A stretch of 58,861 bases of DNA from Chitinophagaceae bacterium (lineage in GTDB: Bacteria; Bacteroidota; Bacteroidia; Chitinophagales; Chitinophagaceae). Every line of letters begins with the position of its first letter. Positions within the stretch are counted from its first letter, which is position 1. The translations under genes were made by a program, and so were the position numbers. The stretch spans positions 1 to 58,861 of the forward strand of contig JABFRU010000045.1 in NCBI GenBank assembly GCA_013140985.1, in the 5' to 3' direction. The notes below the pieces were generated by a model. That model made no database searches, was not told the origin of the DNA, and worked only from the letters and a program-made list of their open reading frames with translations. Of the stretch, positions 7,666-16,972 are shown piece by piece.

Positions 7666-8769
7666 ATGAGCAATCCAATAAACAGAGAAATAAAGGAGCC
7701 TGTAAAGAAGCAAAGCTCTATGCACCATTTAAAAACATATACCAGGCAGGAAGTTTTGTCGCTGACAAAAGTTCGCCGCTTTGAGACCAAATTGGGCGAA
7801 AGAGTGCAGGTATTGCATGACAGCAGCGATATCACTAAGTCTATTGCTTTGTCCAACGCAAAATATATTTTGTTCGGAGTGCCGGAAGACCTGGGTGCAA
7901 AAGGTAATTATGGTATTGGGGGCACAGATACATTGTGGATACCCTTTCTGCAATCTTTTTTGAATATTCAAAGCAATGACTTTTTTGATGGGGGCGAAAT
8001 TTTATTGGTTGGCCATTTTGATTTTGGCGATATACAATATTTAATAGATACAACAGCCAAAGGACAGGATGAAAAGATCGAAGCGTATCGTCATGCTGTG
8101 AATACGATTGATGAGGAAGTGGAGCATTTGGCCAAGATCATCACGGAGAATAAAAAGATACCCATAGTGATCGGCGGCGGTCATAATAATTCTTATCCAT
8201 TGATAAAAGGCACAGCAAAAGGCTGGCATAAAGCAGGGGTTATTCCATTGGCGCAGATCAATTGCATTAATCTCGATGCACATGCTGATTACCGCCCGGT
8301 AGAAGGAAGACATAGCGGTAATGCATTCCGTTATGCTGAGGAGGACGGTTATTTACAGAAATATTGTGTGGTGGGTTTGCATGAGAATTATATTCCGCAA
8401 AATGTATGGATAGATATTGTGAACAATCCTTTTATTGACTGCATCACCTTCGAAGACATCTTTGTACATGAAAAAAGGAATTTCATGCAGGCGGTGGCGC
8501 ATGCTACCGGGTTTACAGAAGATACACTGAGCGGTATTGATCTTGACATTGATTGTATCGAGCATACATTAAGTAGTGCGATGACACCGGTGGGGATATT
8601 GCCTGTTCATGCAAGACAATACATTTCCTTTGTTGCGTCAGACAGCAAGCCTGCTTATTTGCATATCTGCGAAGGCGCTACCAGGTTATCCGACGGAAGA
8701 AGTGATGCTACCAGTGGTAAACTGGTGAGTTATTTGGTCAGCGATTTTGTAAAAGCAGCTGCTCACTGA
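7666..8769 (+). CDS. hutG: Arginase-family hydrolase, probable formimidoylglutamase
   Basis: Ureohydrolase fold with all Mn2+-binding motifs present: GGGHNNSYP, NLDAHADYRP and GIDLDIDCIE. The family covers arginase, agmatinase and formimidoylglutamase. The position next to ftcD favours formimidoylglutamase, which splits N-formimino-L-glutamate into glutamate and formamide. Length 367 aa is longer than arginase (about 300), as seen in Bacteroidota HutG-like proteins. A second possible start is the Met at residue 19 (7720), closer to the first conserved helix. The stop codon TGA abuts the stop codon of the opposing TPR gene with no spacer. Agmatinase is the main alternative; an arginine decarboxylase gene occurs 22 kb away. 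Confidence 0.75.
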   Translation: MSNPINREIKEPVKKQSSMHHLKTYTRQEVLSLTKVRRFETKLGERVQVLHDSSDITKSIALSNAKYILFGVPEDLGAKGNYGIGGTDTLWIPFLQSFLNIQSNDFFDGGEILLVGHFDFGDIQYLIDTTAKGQDEKIEAYRHAVNTIDEEVEHLAKIITENKKIPIVIGGGHNNSYPLIKGTAKGWHKAGVIPLAQINCINLDAHADYRPVEGRHSGNAFRYAEEDGYLQKYCVVGLHENYIPQNVWIDIVNNPFIDCITFEDIFVHEKRNFMQAVAHATGFTEDTLSGIDLDIDCIEHTLSSAMTPVGILPVHARQYISFVASDSKPAYLHICEGATRLSDGRSDATSGKLVSYLVSDFVKAAAH

Positions 8770-10506
8770 TCAGAAAACCGGTCCGTATAATTTTACATCC
8801 GATTTATTGAATGCTTTCTGAAAACGCAGCAGCATTTTATTGGCTTCTGCTTTTTTCTTTTCGGCCGTTACTGCCTGCCATAAACCAAATAAGGCCCAGC
8901 CATTCTCATTATTGTTCAGCAGGTCTTTTTCTAAAATTTCCCTCGCATCTTTTGGACGATTGGCTTTTATATAAGCATTTCCCAAATAATGTTTTGGGTT
9001 CAATAACCAATCCCTTGGTTCATTATAAACCATATTTTCTTCTGTTACAACGGCTTCTTCAAAAGCAGGAATGGCATCGTTGAACCTTTTTTCTTTCAAT
9101 GCGATTGTGCCGATCAGGATATTCTCTGCCACAACTGCTCCGTCAATAGCAGGAGAGAAGGGGGTGAAGGGTTGTAAAAGGATATTGTCTTTCACCAGCA
9201 CCTGCAATTTTTCAAGTTCTGCTTTTGCTTCTTCTGTTTTTGAACGTTGCACCAATGCCATACCCCGGCCAAAATGATAAAGGATATTCGCATAAACAAA
9301 ATTATCGCCTGGTTTTGCAGCATTCAATAATTTATCCCAATTGCCAAATCTTATATTGACCAATGTTGGCGTCATATAAACATACTGTGCATAATTGCCC
9401 AACCCGGTAGGAATAGCCATTACATCAGCTGGAATATTCTTTGCTGTTTCTTCCGCCGCAGTCAATGAAGCGCCTGACCGGCCGGCCATCATTGCATTAT
9501 TGGCCTGCATATGCAGGTTATGGATCAAATAAAGAAATGTATTGCCGGTAACGGGTTCATATAATGAAACAGATCTTTCAAATTCTTTTATCGCCGTTTC
9601 ATTTACAGAAATACCTTTTGCATAATTGCCCGAGCGGAGATAAATATGCGAAGGCATATGAACGGTATGCGAAAGACCAGGAGTCAATTTCCCTAAACGA
9701 TCGGCACTGGGTATTGCTTTGTCAAAATAAGGCGATGGCTCCATCACATGGATATAGTAATGATTGGCACCTGGATTATCAGGCGAGATCTTCAATACTT
9801 CTTCCAGCACTTCCCTGATGCGGGGTGTCCATGATTTTGGTGTGCCGTCAATATTCCAGAGGTCCCATGGATGTTCCAGCATCATAGCATCTGCATATAA
9901 TGTAGCCACATCGGCATTGCCGCCAAACCTGAAATAGGCAGCACTCATTTTTGCGGTATAATCTTCATTCAGTTTTTTCCGGTTGACATCTGCCGAATCA
10001 GCTGTGTATCGTACCGACATGGCATCGATCAATGTTCTTTCAACTTCACTGGCAGTTGCTGATAATTCCATTGCTCTTTTTGTCGCATACAATGCTTCCG
10101 GAGAAGCAGCATAACCAAGGTCATTGATGTTAGGGCCATAGGTCAATGCCTGTGCCCAATATAACATTGCACAGTTAGGATCAAACTTCGTTGCTTTTTT
10201 AAAAGAGGCCATCGCTTCAATGATATGGAAGCTGTAATACATATTAATTCCCTGGTTGAAATAGAACTGGGCGCTGTCGTTCGTTGTATTGATCTTCCAT
10301 GTATAAGTTCCAGCGCCGGGGAAAGGAGGGATATCAGATTCTTCGAGCCATTCATTCAGTGCATTCCAATCAACAGCACAGCTGATAACATTTTTTTTAT
10401 ATTCGCTTGCCGGCGTCTTTTGATTTATCGGAACATCCTTTAGCCGGAAGGCCAATAGTGCAGATATAAAGGAAAGTAAGGTGAGTAATAACAGCCGGAC
10501 TTTCAT
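8770..10506 (-). CDS. Exported TPR-repeat protein
   Basis: 578 residues with an N-terminal signal peptide or anchor (residues 1-20) and several helical repeats of TPR type. Examples are the AQFYFNQGINMYYSFHIIEA..FKKATKFDP repeat near residues 77-110 and the C-terminal NAYIKANRPKDAREILEKDL and ALFGLWQAVTAEKK helices. TPR domains are protein-binding scaffolds; no enzymatic motif is visible. Conserved H-rich segments (ANHYYIHVMEPSP, LSHTVHMPSHIY) recur in this family and could bind metal, which is speculation. Transcribed leftwards and convergent with the formimidoylglutamase gene. Confidence 0.75.
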   Translation of the reverse strand: MKVRLLLLTLLSFISALLAFRLKDVPINQKTPASEYKKNVISCAVDWNALNEWLEESDIPPFPGAGTYTWKINTTNDSAQFYFNQGINMYYSFHIIEAMASFKKATKFDPNCAMLYWAQALTYGPNINDLGYAASPEALYATKRAMELSATASEVERTLIDAMSVRYTADSADVNRKKLNEDYTAKMSAAYFRFGGNADVATLYADAMMLEHPWDLWNIDGTPKSWTPRIREVLEEVLKISPDNPGANHYYIHVMEPSPYFDKAIPSADRLGKLTPGLSHTVHMPSHIYLRSGNYAKGISVNETAIKEFERSVSLYEPVTGNTFLYLIHNLHMQANNAMMAGRSGASLTAAEETAKNIPADVMAIPTGLGNYAQYVYMTPTLVNIRFGNWDKLLNAAKPGDNFVYANILYHFGRGMALVQRSKTEEAKAELEKLQVLVKDNILLQPFTPFSPAIDGAVVAENILIGTIALKEKRFNDAIPAFEEAVVTEENMVYNEPRDWLLNPKHYLGNAYIKANRPKDAREILEKDLLNNNENGWALFGLWQAVTAEKKKAEANKMLLRFQKAFNKSDVKLYGPVF

Positions 10507-10546
10507 GATTGCTGATTTTGAGGTTAAAAGTTACAATTTTTTTGAA

Positions 10547-10640
10547 AAGTCCAGAAGCCCGGATGTCCGGAAGACCGGGAGCCGGGAGAAAATCTTTCGG
10601 TCTTCCGGGCTTGCATTCATTCCGACTTTCTGACTAACTT
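10547..10640. repeat. Heptad-period repeat island with hairpin potential
   Basis: Units such as TCCGGAA, GACCGGG and AGCCGGG (10566-10586) repeat every 7 bp. The right half (CTTTCGGTCTTCCGGGC) is their approximate inverse complement. A second stretch, TTCCGACTTTCTGAC, resembles the island at 2167-2236, and both end just before a start codon preceded by AGTAT. Confidence 0.55.
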
Positions 10641-10646
10641 TAGTAT

Positions 10647-11165
10647 ATGAAAAGGGCAACCCCCATCCTTTTTCTTTTAATAGCGTTCAACTCGTACAGC
10701 CAGGACGAGTTTGCATCAAATGCTTTCTACGGCGACCTTAGAAAAATATATGCAGATGCACAGGAGGGATTCATCAAATACAAGGGAGAGAAAAGAAAAA
10801 GTGAGTTTGAAGAATTGTCTGCAGAATATAAAGTAAAATTCCTTCTGCCGCTTGCCGATTCAGGCAAGATCGTGGTTCCAAAAACTGGCGACCCTTATGT
10901 GGTTTATTTTTTTGAGCCCAATAAAAACAGGTTGAAAATAGATCAGCGGGCCATGAGCCTCCGGGATGCAATTGTTACGGCCTATGAGAAGCCGCTTTAC
11001 CTGAGGAGTGAGACAGTGGTTGTAAATGATCGTCCTTTAACGAACAACTGGCTTTTTACCGATCCTGATGAAACAAAAACATCGGCTGCTGTTTTCAGGA
11101 TCACTATTTTTTATCAGGATAATGCGTATTCTCTTTCGTTGGAAATAAGAGGAAAGAGTCAATAG
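10647..11165 (+). CDS. Secreted protein of unknown function
   Basis: 172 residues with a clear signal peptide (MKRATPILFLLIAFNSYS, cleavage near residue 18). The mature part has a Lys/Glu-rich helix (about 35-60) followed by a predicted mixed alpha/beta domain. No catalytic motif or known family recognised. It diverges from the TPR gene and is the only gene in its transcription unit. Confidence 0.6.
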   Translation: MKRATPILFLLIAFNSYSQDEFASNAFYGDLRKIYADAQEGFIKYKGEKRKSEFEELSAEYKVKFLLPLADSGKIVVPKTGDPYVVYFFEPNKNRLKIDQRAMSLRDAIVTAYEKPLYLRSETVVVNDRPLTNNWLFTDPDETKTSAAVFRITIFYQDNAYSLSLEIRGKSQ

Positions 11166-11202
11166 GCAATTGGTTAAAGCAATCTATAAAGTTCGGAGTT
11201 TT

Positions 11203-11230
11203 TTCACCATTCACTATTGACCATTCACTT
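11203..11230. repeat. Heptad repeats overlapping the ABC-F stop codon
   Basis: Four units TTCACCA, TTCACTA, TTGACCA and TTCACTT. The repeat covers the last codons (VNGQ) and the stop codon of the leftward ABC-F gene, so the protein terminus is set by the repeat. Confidence 0.65.
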
Positions 11231-13211
11231 TCTTTTCCAGCTCCATGATCTTCTCGAATACTTTTTCATACTCAACATTGAGCTTCTTTAATTCATCTTC
11301 TGTTTTCTTGTAAGCTGCTTCCGCTTCGAGGAATTTTGTCTTGTCTGAATAGGTGGCCGGATCAATTAAGGCAGCTTCGAGTCCGGTCTTCTTTGTATTC
11401 AATGCAGCGATCTTTTCTTCCAGTTGCTGGAATTGTTTCTGTACTTTCTGCAGTTCTTTCTTTTGCTCTTTATTAATGGGAGCTGCAGTTTGATGTTTGA
11501 TGTTTGAAGTTTGAGGGTTAGGTTTTTCTGGTTGTGGAGTTTCTGACTTCTGATTTCTGACCTCTGACTTCTGACCTCTGACCTCCGACTTCTGACTTCC
11601 AGCTTCTTGCTTCGCCATTCTCTCTTTCCACTGCACCCATTCTTCATAACCGCCTTTGAACTCTTTTATCTGCAGGTTATCTATTTCCCAGATCTTATTA
11701 GCTGTTTTGGAAATAAAATAACGGTCATGGCTTACCAGTATATAAGTGCCCTGGTATTTGTTCAGTGACTCTATCAGCAGGTCACAACTATGCATGTCAA
11801 GGTGGTTGGTCGGTTCATCCAATAATAAGAAATTGGCCTTACTCACAATTGTTTTGGCCAACGCCACTCTTGCTTTTTCACCACCGCTTAATATTTTTAT
11901 TTTCTTATCGGCATCATCACCGCTGAAAAGAAAACAACCGAGCAGGCCACGGAGTTCAAGTTCCGTCATCTGGCTGCCGCATTCTTTCATCTCATCAATA
12001 ATACTATTATTAGTGTTCAATGCTTCCAATTGATGCTGGGCATAAAAGCTTTCTTCCACATTATGCCCCCATTTTCTTTCGCCTTGAAATTTTTCTGTTC
12101 CGGCAATGATGCGTAGCAAAGTTGATTTTCCTTTTCCGTTGGCGCCGATCAATGCAATTTTATCGCCTCTTTCAATTTCAGCAGCACTGTGTTCAACGAT
12201 CTTTGTTTCTCCAAACGATTTAGAAATATCTTTCAGATCAACCAATACTTTTCCCGGCGTTTTATCTACCCTGAAATTGATCCTGATATTGGGTCTTTCC
12301 AGTTCAGGTTCTTCAAGGCGATCCAGCTTGTCCAATTTTTTAATAAGACTTTGCGCCATAGCTGCTTTACTTGCTTTGGCCCTGAATCGTTCTACTAATC
12401 TCTCATTCTGTCTTATATAATCCTGCTGGTTTTCGTATGCCTTTTGCATCATATCCAGGCGTATCGTCTTTTCTTTTTCATAATAGTCAAAATTGCCTCC
12501 ATAGATGTGCAATTGTTGTTGATACACTTCCACGATCTTCGTCACCATGCGGTTGAGAAAATATTTATCGTGGCTTACGATCACTACTGAGCCCTGGTAA
12601 TGCTGTAAATATTTTTCCAGCCATTCGATGGAAGGAAGATCGAGGTGGTTGGTCGGTTCATCCATCAATAAAAGATCGGGTTGCTGCAAGATCATCTTTG
12701 CCAGTAATACTCTCATTCTCCATCCGCCACTGAATTCTTTATATGGTCTTTGCAGATCAGAGTTGGAAAAACCTAATCCCTGTAATACTTCTTCAGTGCG
12801 GTGATGGATATTATAACCGCCGAGTGTTTCCAACTCATGCAGTTTATCGCTGTACTCATGCAAGGTTTTTTCATCGCCGGTTCTTTCTAATTCTTTACCC
12901 AACACTTCAATTTCTTTTTCCAATTGCAATACTTTTTCAAAAGCGCTGAGTGCAACCTGTAAAATGGAATCATTGGTATCAAAACTCAGCAGGTCCTGGT
13001 GCAGGTAACCGATCGTTGTGCCCCGGCTTCTTTCCACTGTTCCGGCAGAAGGGCTGTATTCGCCAACCAGTAATTTTAATAGGGTCGATTTACCCGTACC
13101 GTTATAGCCGATCAGGCCGATCCTTTCACCGGGTTGAATATGCCAGGTAGCATCTTCTACCAGCACACGGGCGCCAAATTCAAATGTTACATTCGTTAAT
13201 CCTGCCAGCAT
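11214..13211 (-). CDS. ABC-F family ATP-binding protein (EttA/Uup-like)
   Basis: Soluble twin-ATPase of the ABC-F family. These proteins bind the ribosomal E site and act in translation or antibiotic protection, not in transport, and there are no membrane segments here. Domain 1 has Walker A GYNGTGKST (about 34-42), signature FSGGWRMR and Walker B LLLMDEPTNHLD. The interdomain linker (about 240-320) is charged and helical. Domain 2 has GANGKGKST, LSGGEKAR and LLLDEPTNHLD. A C-terminal coiled coil (about 595-660) is of the DNA/RNA-binding Uup type. Length is 665 aa. Odd feature: between domain 2 and the coiled coil sits a linker translated from a 7-bp repeat, giving a 7-residue peptide period (SEVRGQK, SEVRNQK) and then a TSNIKHQT stretch. 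No induction leader was recognised. Confidence 0.9.
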   Translation of the reverse strand: MLAGLTNVTFEFGARVLVEDATWHIQPGERIGLIGYNGTGKSTLLKLLVGEYSPSAGTVERSRGTTIGYLHQDLLSFDTNDSILQVALSAFEKVLQLEKEIEVLGKELERTGDEKTLHEYSDKLHELETLGGYNIHHRTEEVLQGLGFSNSDLQRPYKEFSGGWRMRVLLAKMILQQPDLLLMDEPTNHLDLPSIEWLEKYLQHYQGSVVIVSHDKYFLNRMVTKIVEVYQQQLHIYGGNFDYYEKEKTIRLDMMQKAYENQQDYIRQNERLVERFRAKASKAAMAQSLIKKLDKLDRLEEPELERPNIRINFRVDKTPGKVLVDLKDISKSFGETKIVEHSAAEIERGDKIALIGANGKGKSTLLRIIAGTEKFQGERKWGHNVEESFYAQHQLEALNTNNSIIDEMKECGSQMTELELRGLLGCFLFSGDDADKKIKILSGGEKARVALAKTIVSKANFLLLDEPTNHLDMHSCDLLIESLNKYQGTYILVSHDRYFISKTANKIWEIDNLQIKEFKGGYEEWVQWKERMAKQEAGSQKSEVRGQKSEVRNQKSETPQPEKPNPQTSNIKHQTAAPINKEQKKELQKVQKQFQQLEEKIAALNTKKTGLEAALIDPATYSDKTKFLEAEAAYKKTEDELKKLNVEYEKVFEKIMELEKKVNGQ
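11487..11610. repeat. Two heptad-repeat arrays inside the ABC-F coding sequence
   Basis: Array one (11487-11521) is five units close to TGTTTGA. Array two (11541-11610) is ten units close to TTCTGAC. The unit of 7 is not a multiple of 3, so three units (21 bp) encode a 7-residue period. No stop codon arises on the coding strand, so the arrays are tolerated in the linker. Confidence 0.8.
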
Positions 13212-13215
13212 AGTT

Positions 13216-13289
13216 GAGTAGTGAGTAGTAAGTAGCCAGTAGGGAGCGAAAAGGTAAAGCCCAACTCGCTATTCACTACTTACTACTTG
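13216..13289. repeat. Inverted heptad-repeat island upstream of the ABC-F gene
   Basis: Left arm 13216-13243 has GAGTAGT twice, then AAGTAGC and CAGTAGG. Right arm 13269-13289 has CTATTCA, CTACTTA and CTACTTG. The arms are inverse complements, so the transcript could fold into a long imperfect hairpin just 5' of the ABC-F start. Confidence 0.65.
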
Positions 13290-13342
13290 CTTTTTAACAA
13301 GTTTGCAAAAATAAAGCATTACAAGTTCCGGAAGCGGGCTAT

Positions 13343-13350
13343 TATCTTTG
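13343..13350 (+). promoter_or_regulatory. -7 promoter element TATCTTTG
   Basis: Perfect TAnnTTTG match 23 nt before the ATG at 13374. No TTTG at the canonical -33 distance. Confidence 0.55.
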
Positions 13351-13373
13351 CCTGAAACTTTTAGTTTTATCTT

Positions 13374-14123
13374 ATGGCTAAGATCCTTAATATACTGGCT
13401 ATCGTTCTCCCATTTTTGATCATCGTTCTGGGACTTATCCGCTACTATACCGATGGTAAAAGAAGTTTTGGAGGCACTATCACTTTTTTGGCCATTCTTT
13501 TATTATTAATGGGGCTGTTCCGTTATTTCTTTTTACCCGGCGGCGGGGGTGGCGGCTCCAATTCTTCAGGCCCACCGCCTGAATCATTACCGGTCAGCAA
13601 ACACAGCGATGCATTTAATAATTCCATGGAAACAGTGATCAATGCTTATTATAAAATGACCGAAGGTTTTGTGAACTGGGATACAACGGTAATTAATAGC
13701 TCAGGCAATGAACTAAAAACAGCATTGGATAGTTTGAAAATTGATGAGCTGAAAAAAGATTCGCTGATCTATCTCAGTTCTTTGCAGCCATATGAAAATG
13801 CCAGGGCTGAGATAGCTGCTATCATTGCCGACCCTTCCATTGCAGAAAAAAGAGGTTCATTGAATATACTCTCCAATGAGTTGATGAATTTGTGGAGTAT
13901 AGTAAAATATGACCGGCAAAAAGCTTACTGGCAGGAATGCCCCATGGCTTTTGGAGATGATAAACCAGGCAATTGGTTAAGCAAAACAGAAGAGGTTCGT
14001 AATCCATATCTCGGTACAAAGCATCCGGAATATGGCAATGGAATGCTGAATTGCGGCAGCCCCAGGGACACTATTAAATTTGATCCGCCGCCCACAGCTG
14101 TTGATACAACTAAAAAGAAATAA
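13374..14123 (+). CDS. Membrane-anchored protein of unknown function
   Basis: 249 residues. Two hydrophobic segments (about 4-25 and 35-54) are followed by a Gly-rich hinge (PGGGGGGSNSSGPPP) and a helical soluble domain (about 80-245), probably exposed on one face of the inner membrane. The soluble part has several Trp, Tyr and Cys residues (WQECPMAFG, MLNCGSPRD) but no known motif. The TonB receptor gene starts 19 bp later on the same strand, so the two probably share a transcript from the TATCTTTG promoter. Confidence 0.6.
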   Translation: MAKILNILAIVLPFLIIVLGLIRYYTDGKRSFGGTITFLAILLLLMGLFRYFFLPGGGGGGSNSSGPPPESLPVSKHSDAFNNSMETVINAYYKMTEGFVNWDTTVINSSGNELKTALDSLKIDELKKDSLIYLSSLQPYENARAEIAAIIADPSIAEKRGSLNILSNELMNLWSIVKYDRQKAYWQECPMAFGDDKPGNWLSKTEEVRNPYLGTKHPEYGNGMLNCGSPRDTIKFDPPPTAVDTTKKK

Positions 14124-14142
14124 GATTGTTGAATGAAGTAAG

Positions 14143-16515
14143 ATGAGATTTTTTTGTGCGATAGTTTTTACGTTCAGTTATTGTATAGCATTTTCCCAGG
14201 AGGCGGTTATTGCCAGGGCAAATCGATTTTCTCTCAACGGATATGTGCGGGATAGTCTTTCCGGCGAATCTATTATCGGGGCTACTGTTTCTGTAAATGG
14301 TCAGTCAAAAGGCGTGGCCAGTAATCAATACGGCTTTTATTCCATTACTTTAGACAGCGGCGTTTATAAGATCACTGTTTCTCATGTTTCTTATATTGGC
14401 AAAGCAATTACCGTTGATCTTTTCAGCAATCAGTCTTTCAATTTTGATATTGTATCCAGGACTTTTGCCAACAGCGAAGTGATCGTTTACAGCAAACGAA
14501 GAGATGCCAATGTAAAAAATGCACAGATGGGAAAGATTGATCTTTCCATGACGCAGATAAAGAATATCCCTGCATTCATGGGGGAAGTGGATCTGCTGAA
14601 AGCTATTCAACTATTACCCGGCATTCGCAACGCAGGCGAAGGCAATGCTGGTTTTTATGTTCGGGGTGGCGGGGCCGATCAAAATCTGATCTTGCTTGAC
14701 GATGCCGTAGTGTACAATACAGGTCATCTTTTTGGTTTCTTTTCCATTTTTAATTCTGACGCTATTAAAAATGCATCACTGATCAAAGGTGGTATGCCGG
14801 CGCAATATGGCGGCAGGCTTTCTTCTGTTATTGATGTAAACATGAAGGATGGTAATTTGAATAAATTGCAAATGGATGGGGGCATTGGATTAATTGCCTC
14901 CCGGTTTTCAATACAAGGTCCATTGAAAAAGAATAAGGCATCGTTCATTTTATCTGCAAGAAGAACCTATGCAGATGCATTGGCAAAACCATTTATTAAA
15001 AAGAGCAGCAGCTTTTATGGCTCCGGTTATTTCTTTTATGACCTGAATGCAAAAGTGAATTACCGTTTTTCAGAGAAGGACAGGCTATACCTGAGTGGTT
15101 ATTTTGGACGGGATGTTTTTGATTTCAATAATGCCAAACGTTCTTTTAAAACCAACATTCCCTGGGGAAATGCTACGGCAACACTGCGATGGAACCATGT
15201 TTTCAACCGCCGTTTGTTCTCTAATACAACTGTATTGTTCAATGATTATAATTTCAAATTCTCTGCACAGCAGGAAAGTTTTGAGATAGGGCTTTCTTCC
15301 GGTATCAGGGATATAAGTATCAAAGCAGATCTTGATTACTATCCTTTGCCCAATCATAAATTAAAATTCGGGGGGCTGTTCACTTATCATAAGTTCATTC
15401 CCAATGTAGTTACTGGCCGGCAGGATTCTATTGTATTTACACCAAACAATGAAAGCACCAAGTATGCGGCCGAATCGGCTTTGTACCTGCAGGACGATTG
15501 GGAAATAGGGGAGAAGTGGAAGGTAAATTATGGCCTTCGTTGGAGCAATTTTACACAAATAGGGCCTTACAAGAAATTTGTAAGAGATGCTAACGGGAAT
15601 AAATTAGATAGTACAGAGTATAAAAGTTTTGAGCCGGTAAAAAACTATGGTGGACTGGAGCCCCGCATCACTGTTCGTTATGCCATCAATGATGAAACAT
15701 CTGTAAAAGCAGCGGTGACAAAAAATATTCAGTACATCCATCTGGTGAGTAATGCGGGTACTACATTGCCAACTGATCTGTGGGTGCCGAGCACTTATAT
15801 TGTAAAGCCACAGATAAGCTGGTTGTATGCAGCAGGGTTATTCAGGAATTTTGCCGATAATAAATATGAGGCCTCGCTGGAGCTGTATTATAAGGACATG
15901 CAAAACCAGGTAGAGTATGCGGAGGGGTACACCCCGTCATTAAACGACCCCGAGAATGAATTTGTATTTGGCAAGGGATGGAGCTATGGTGCAGAATTGT
16001 TTTTGAATAAAACAAAAGGACGGTTCACCGGCTGGATCGGTTATACTTTATCATGGACCTGGAGAAAGTTTTCACAATTAAATGATGGCGAAAAATATCC
16101 TGTAAAGTACGACCGCCGGCATGATCTTTCTGTGGTCATGAATTATGAGAAGAATATAAAATGGAAATTCGGAGCTGTATTTGTTTATGGCACTGGCAAT
16201 GCAGTAACATTGCCTGAGAGATTTTATATCATCAATGGTGTGCTTACCCAGGAGTACAGCCGCTTGAATCAATACAGGATGAAAGCTTATCATCGTATTG
16301 ATCTTTCAGCAACTTATACTCCTGTTCCAAAAAAGAAACGCAAACTCAGCAGTTATTGGGTCTTTAGTATCTATAATTTATACAGCCGTCTTAATCCTTA
16401 CTTTATCTATTTTGACCAGACCGGCAGCGCTGCAAACGGCGATCTGCGGGTAGAAGCAAGACAGGTCTCTTTATTTCCCATTCTTCCGGCTATTACCTGG
16501 AATTTTAAATTCTGA
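14143..16515 (+). CDS. TonB-dependent outer-membrane receptor with CarboxypepD_reg domain
   Basis: 790 residues. Signal peptide (1 to about 18) is followed by a carboxypeptidase-regulatory-like beta-sandwich (about 28-105: GYVRDSLSGESIIGATVSV). The plug domain spans about 125-235 (GFYVRGGGADQNLILLDDA and SLIKGGMPAQYGGRLSSV), then a 22-strand-type barrel runs to the C-terminus, which ends in aromatic/hydrophobic residues (AITWNFKF). It imports an unknown ligand across the outer membrane using TonB energy. No SusD partner or sigma/anti-sigma pair lies nearby, so a polysaccharide utilisation locus is not supported. It is preceded at 19 bp by a membrane protein gene. Substrate unknown. Confidence 0.88.
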   Translation: MRFFCAIVFTFSYCIAFSQEAVIARANRFSLNGYVRDSLSGESIIGATVSVNGQSKGVASNQYGFYSITLDSGVYKITVSHVSYIGKAITVDLFSNQSFNFDIVSRTFANSEVIVYSKRRDANVKNAQMGKIDLSMTQIKNIPAFMGEVDLLKAIQLLPGIRNAGEGNAGFYVRGGGADQNLILLDDAVVYNTGHLFGFFSIFNSDAIKNASLIKGGMPAQYGGRLSSVIDVNMKDGNLNKLQMDGGIGLIASRFSIQGPLKKNKASFILSARRTYADALAKPFIKKSSSFYGSGYFFYDLNAKVNYRFSEKDRLYLSGYFGRDVFDFNNAKRSFKTNIPWGNATATLRWNHVFNRRLFSNTTVLFNDYNFKFSAQQESFEIGLSSGIRDISIKADLDYYPLPNHKLKFGGLFTYHKFIPNVVTGRQDSIVFTPNNESTKYAAESALYLQDDWEIGEKWKVNYGLRWSNFTQIGPYKKFVRDANGNKLDSTEYKSFEPVKNYGGLEPRITVRYAINDETSVKAAVTKNIQYIHLVSNAGTTLPTDLWVPSTYIVKPQISWLYAAGLFRNFADNKYEASLELYYKDMQNQVEYAEGYTPSLNDPENEFVFGKGWSYGAELFLNKTKGRFTGWIGYTLSWTWRKFSQLNDGEKYPVKYDRRHDLSVVMNYEKNIKWKFGAVFVYGTGNAVTLPERFYIINGVLTQEYSRLNQYRMKAYHRIDLSATYTPVPKKKRKLSSYWVFSIYNLYSRLNPYFIYFDQTGSAANGDLRVEARQVSLFPILPAITWNFKF

Positions 16516-16972
16516 CCGTTACAAAAAACAGAAAGTCCCGCTTTAGACGGGACCATCAGTTGTAAATCGTTAACGAATTTAATGTTGTTAACGATGTAAA
16601 AATAGATGATGAAAATAATAGTAAACCGGTTTTAAGTGTATTAAATACATGTTTTAGTACAACTATCTAAGGGGTATCAGAAATTACACTTAGTTGAAAA
16701 CAGCTGTTCACAAATTGTTAACAGGAAGATGACTGGCTATCATTTTTTCTTATACTGAAATTAAAAATATCCATTATATAAAGACATATATTTTGCATGT
16801 TTCGTACGGCAAAAAATAGGATCGGCTACCTCATAGTAGTAGGTATTCAATTTGGCTTTTACTCATAAACTATTTAGTTTTATATCTTATGTCTGCCGAC
16901 AGGCAGCCTTCCTGCCCCTGTATAATACCGCGTTCGTTCCCTCCATTTTATCATTAATCTTAAATCACTTAC
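16516..16972. other. Long intergenic region between the TonB receptor and the GYF_2 gene
   Basis: 457 bp without a credible gene. It holds a small stem-loop GTCCCG/CGGGAC (16535-16553) with no T-run after the receptor gene, and an isolated palindrome CTGCC-GACA-GGCAG (16893-16906). The rest is AT-rich. The promoter of the GYF_2 gene should lie here, but I see no exact TAnnTTTG. Confidence 0.5.

Noticed and set aside
14143-16515. TonB receptor as the start of a polysaccharide utilisation locus
   Set aside because: No SusD-like gene, glycoside hydrolase or regulator of that type is next to it.
16893-16906. Palindrome CTGCC-GACA-GGCAG as a REP element
   Set aside because: It lacks the TCCC-NNN-GGGA core and is a single copy in the window.
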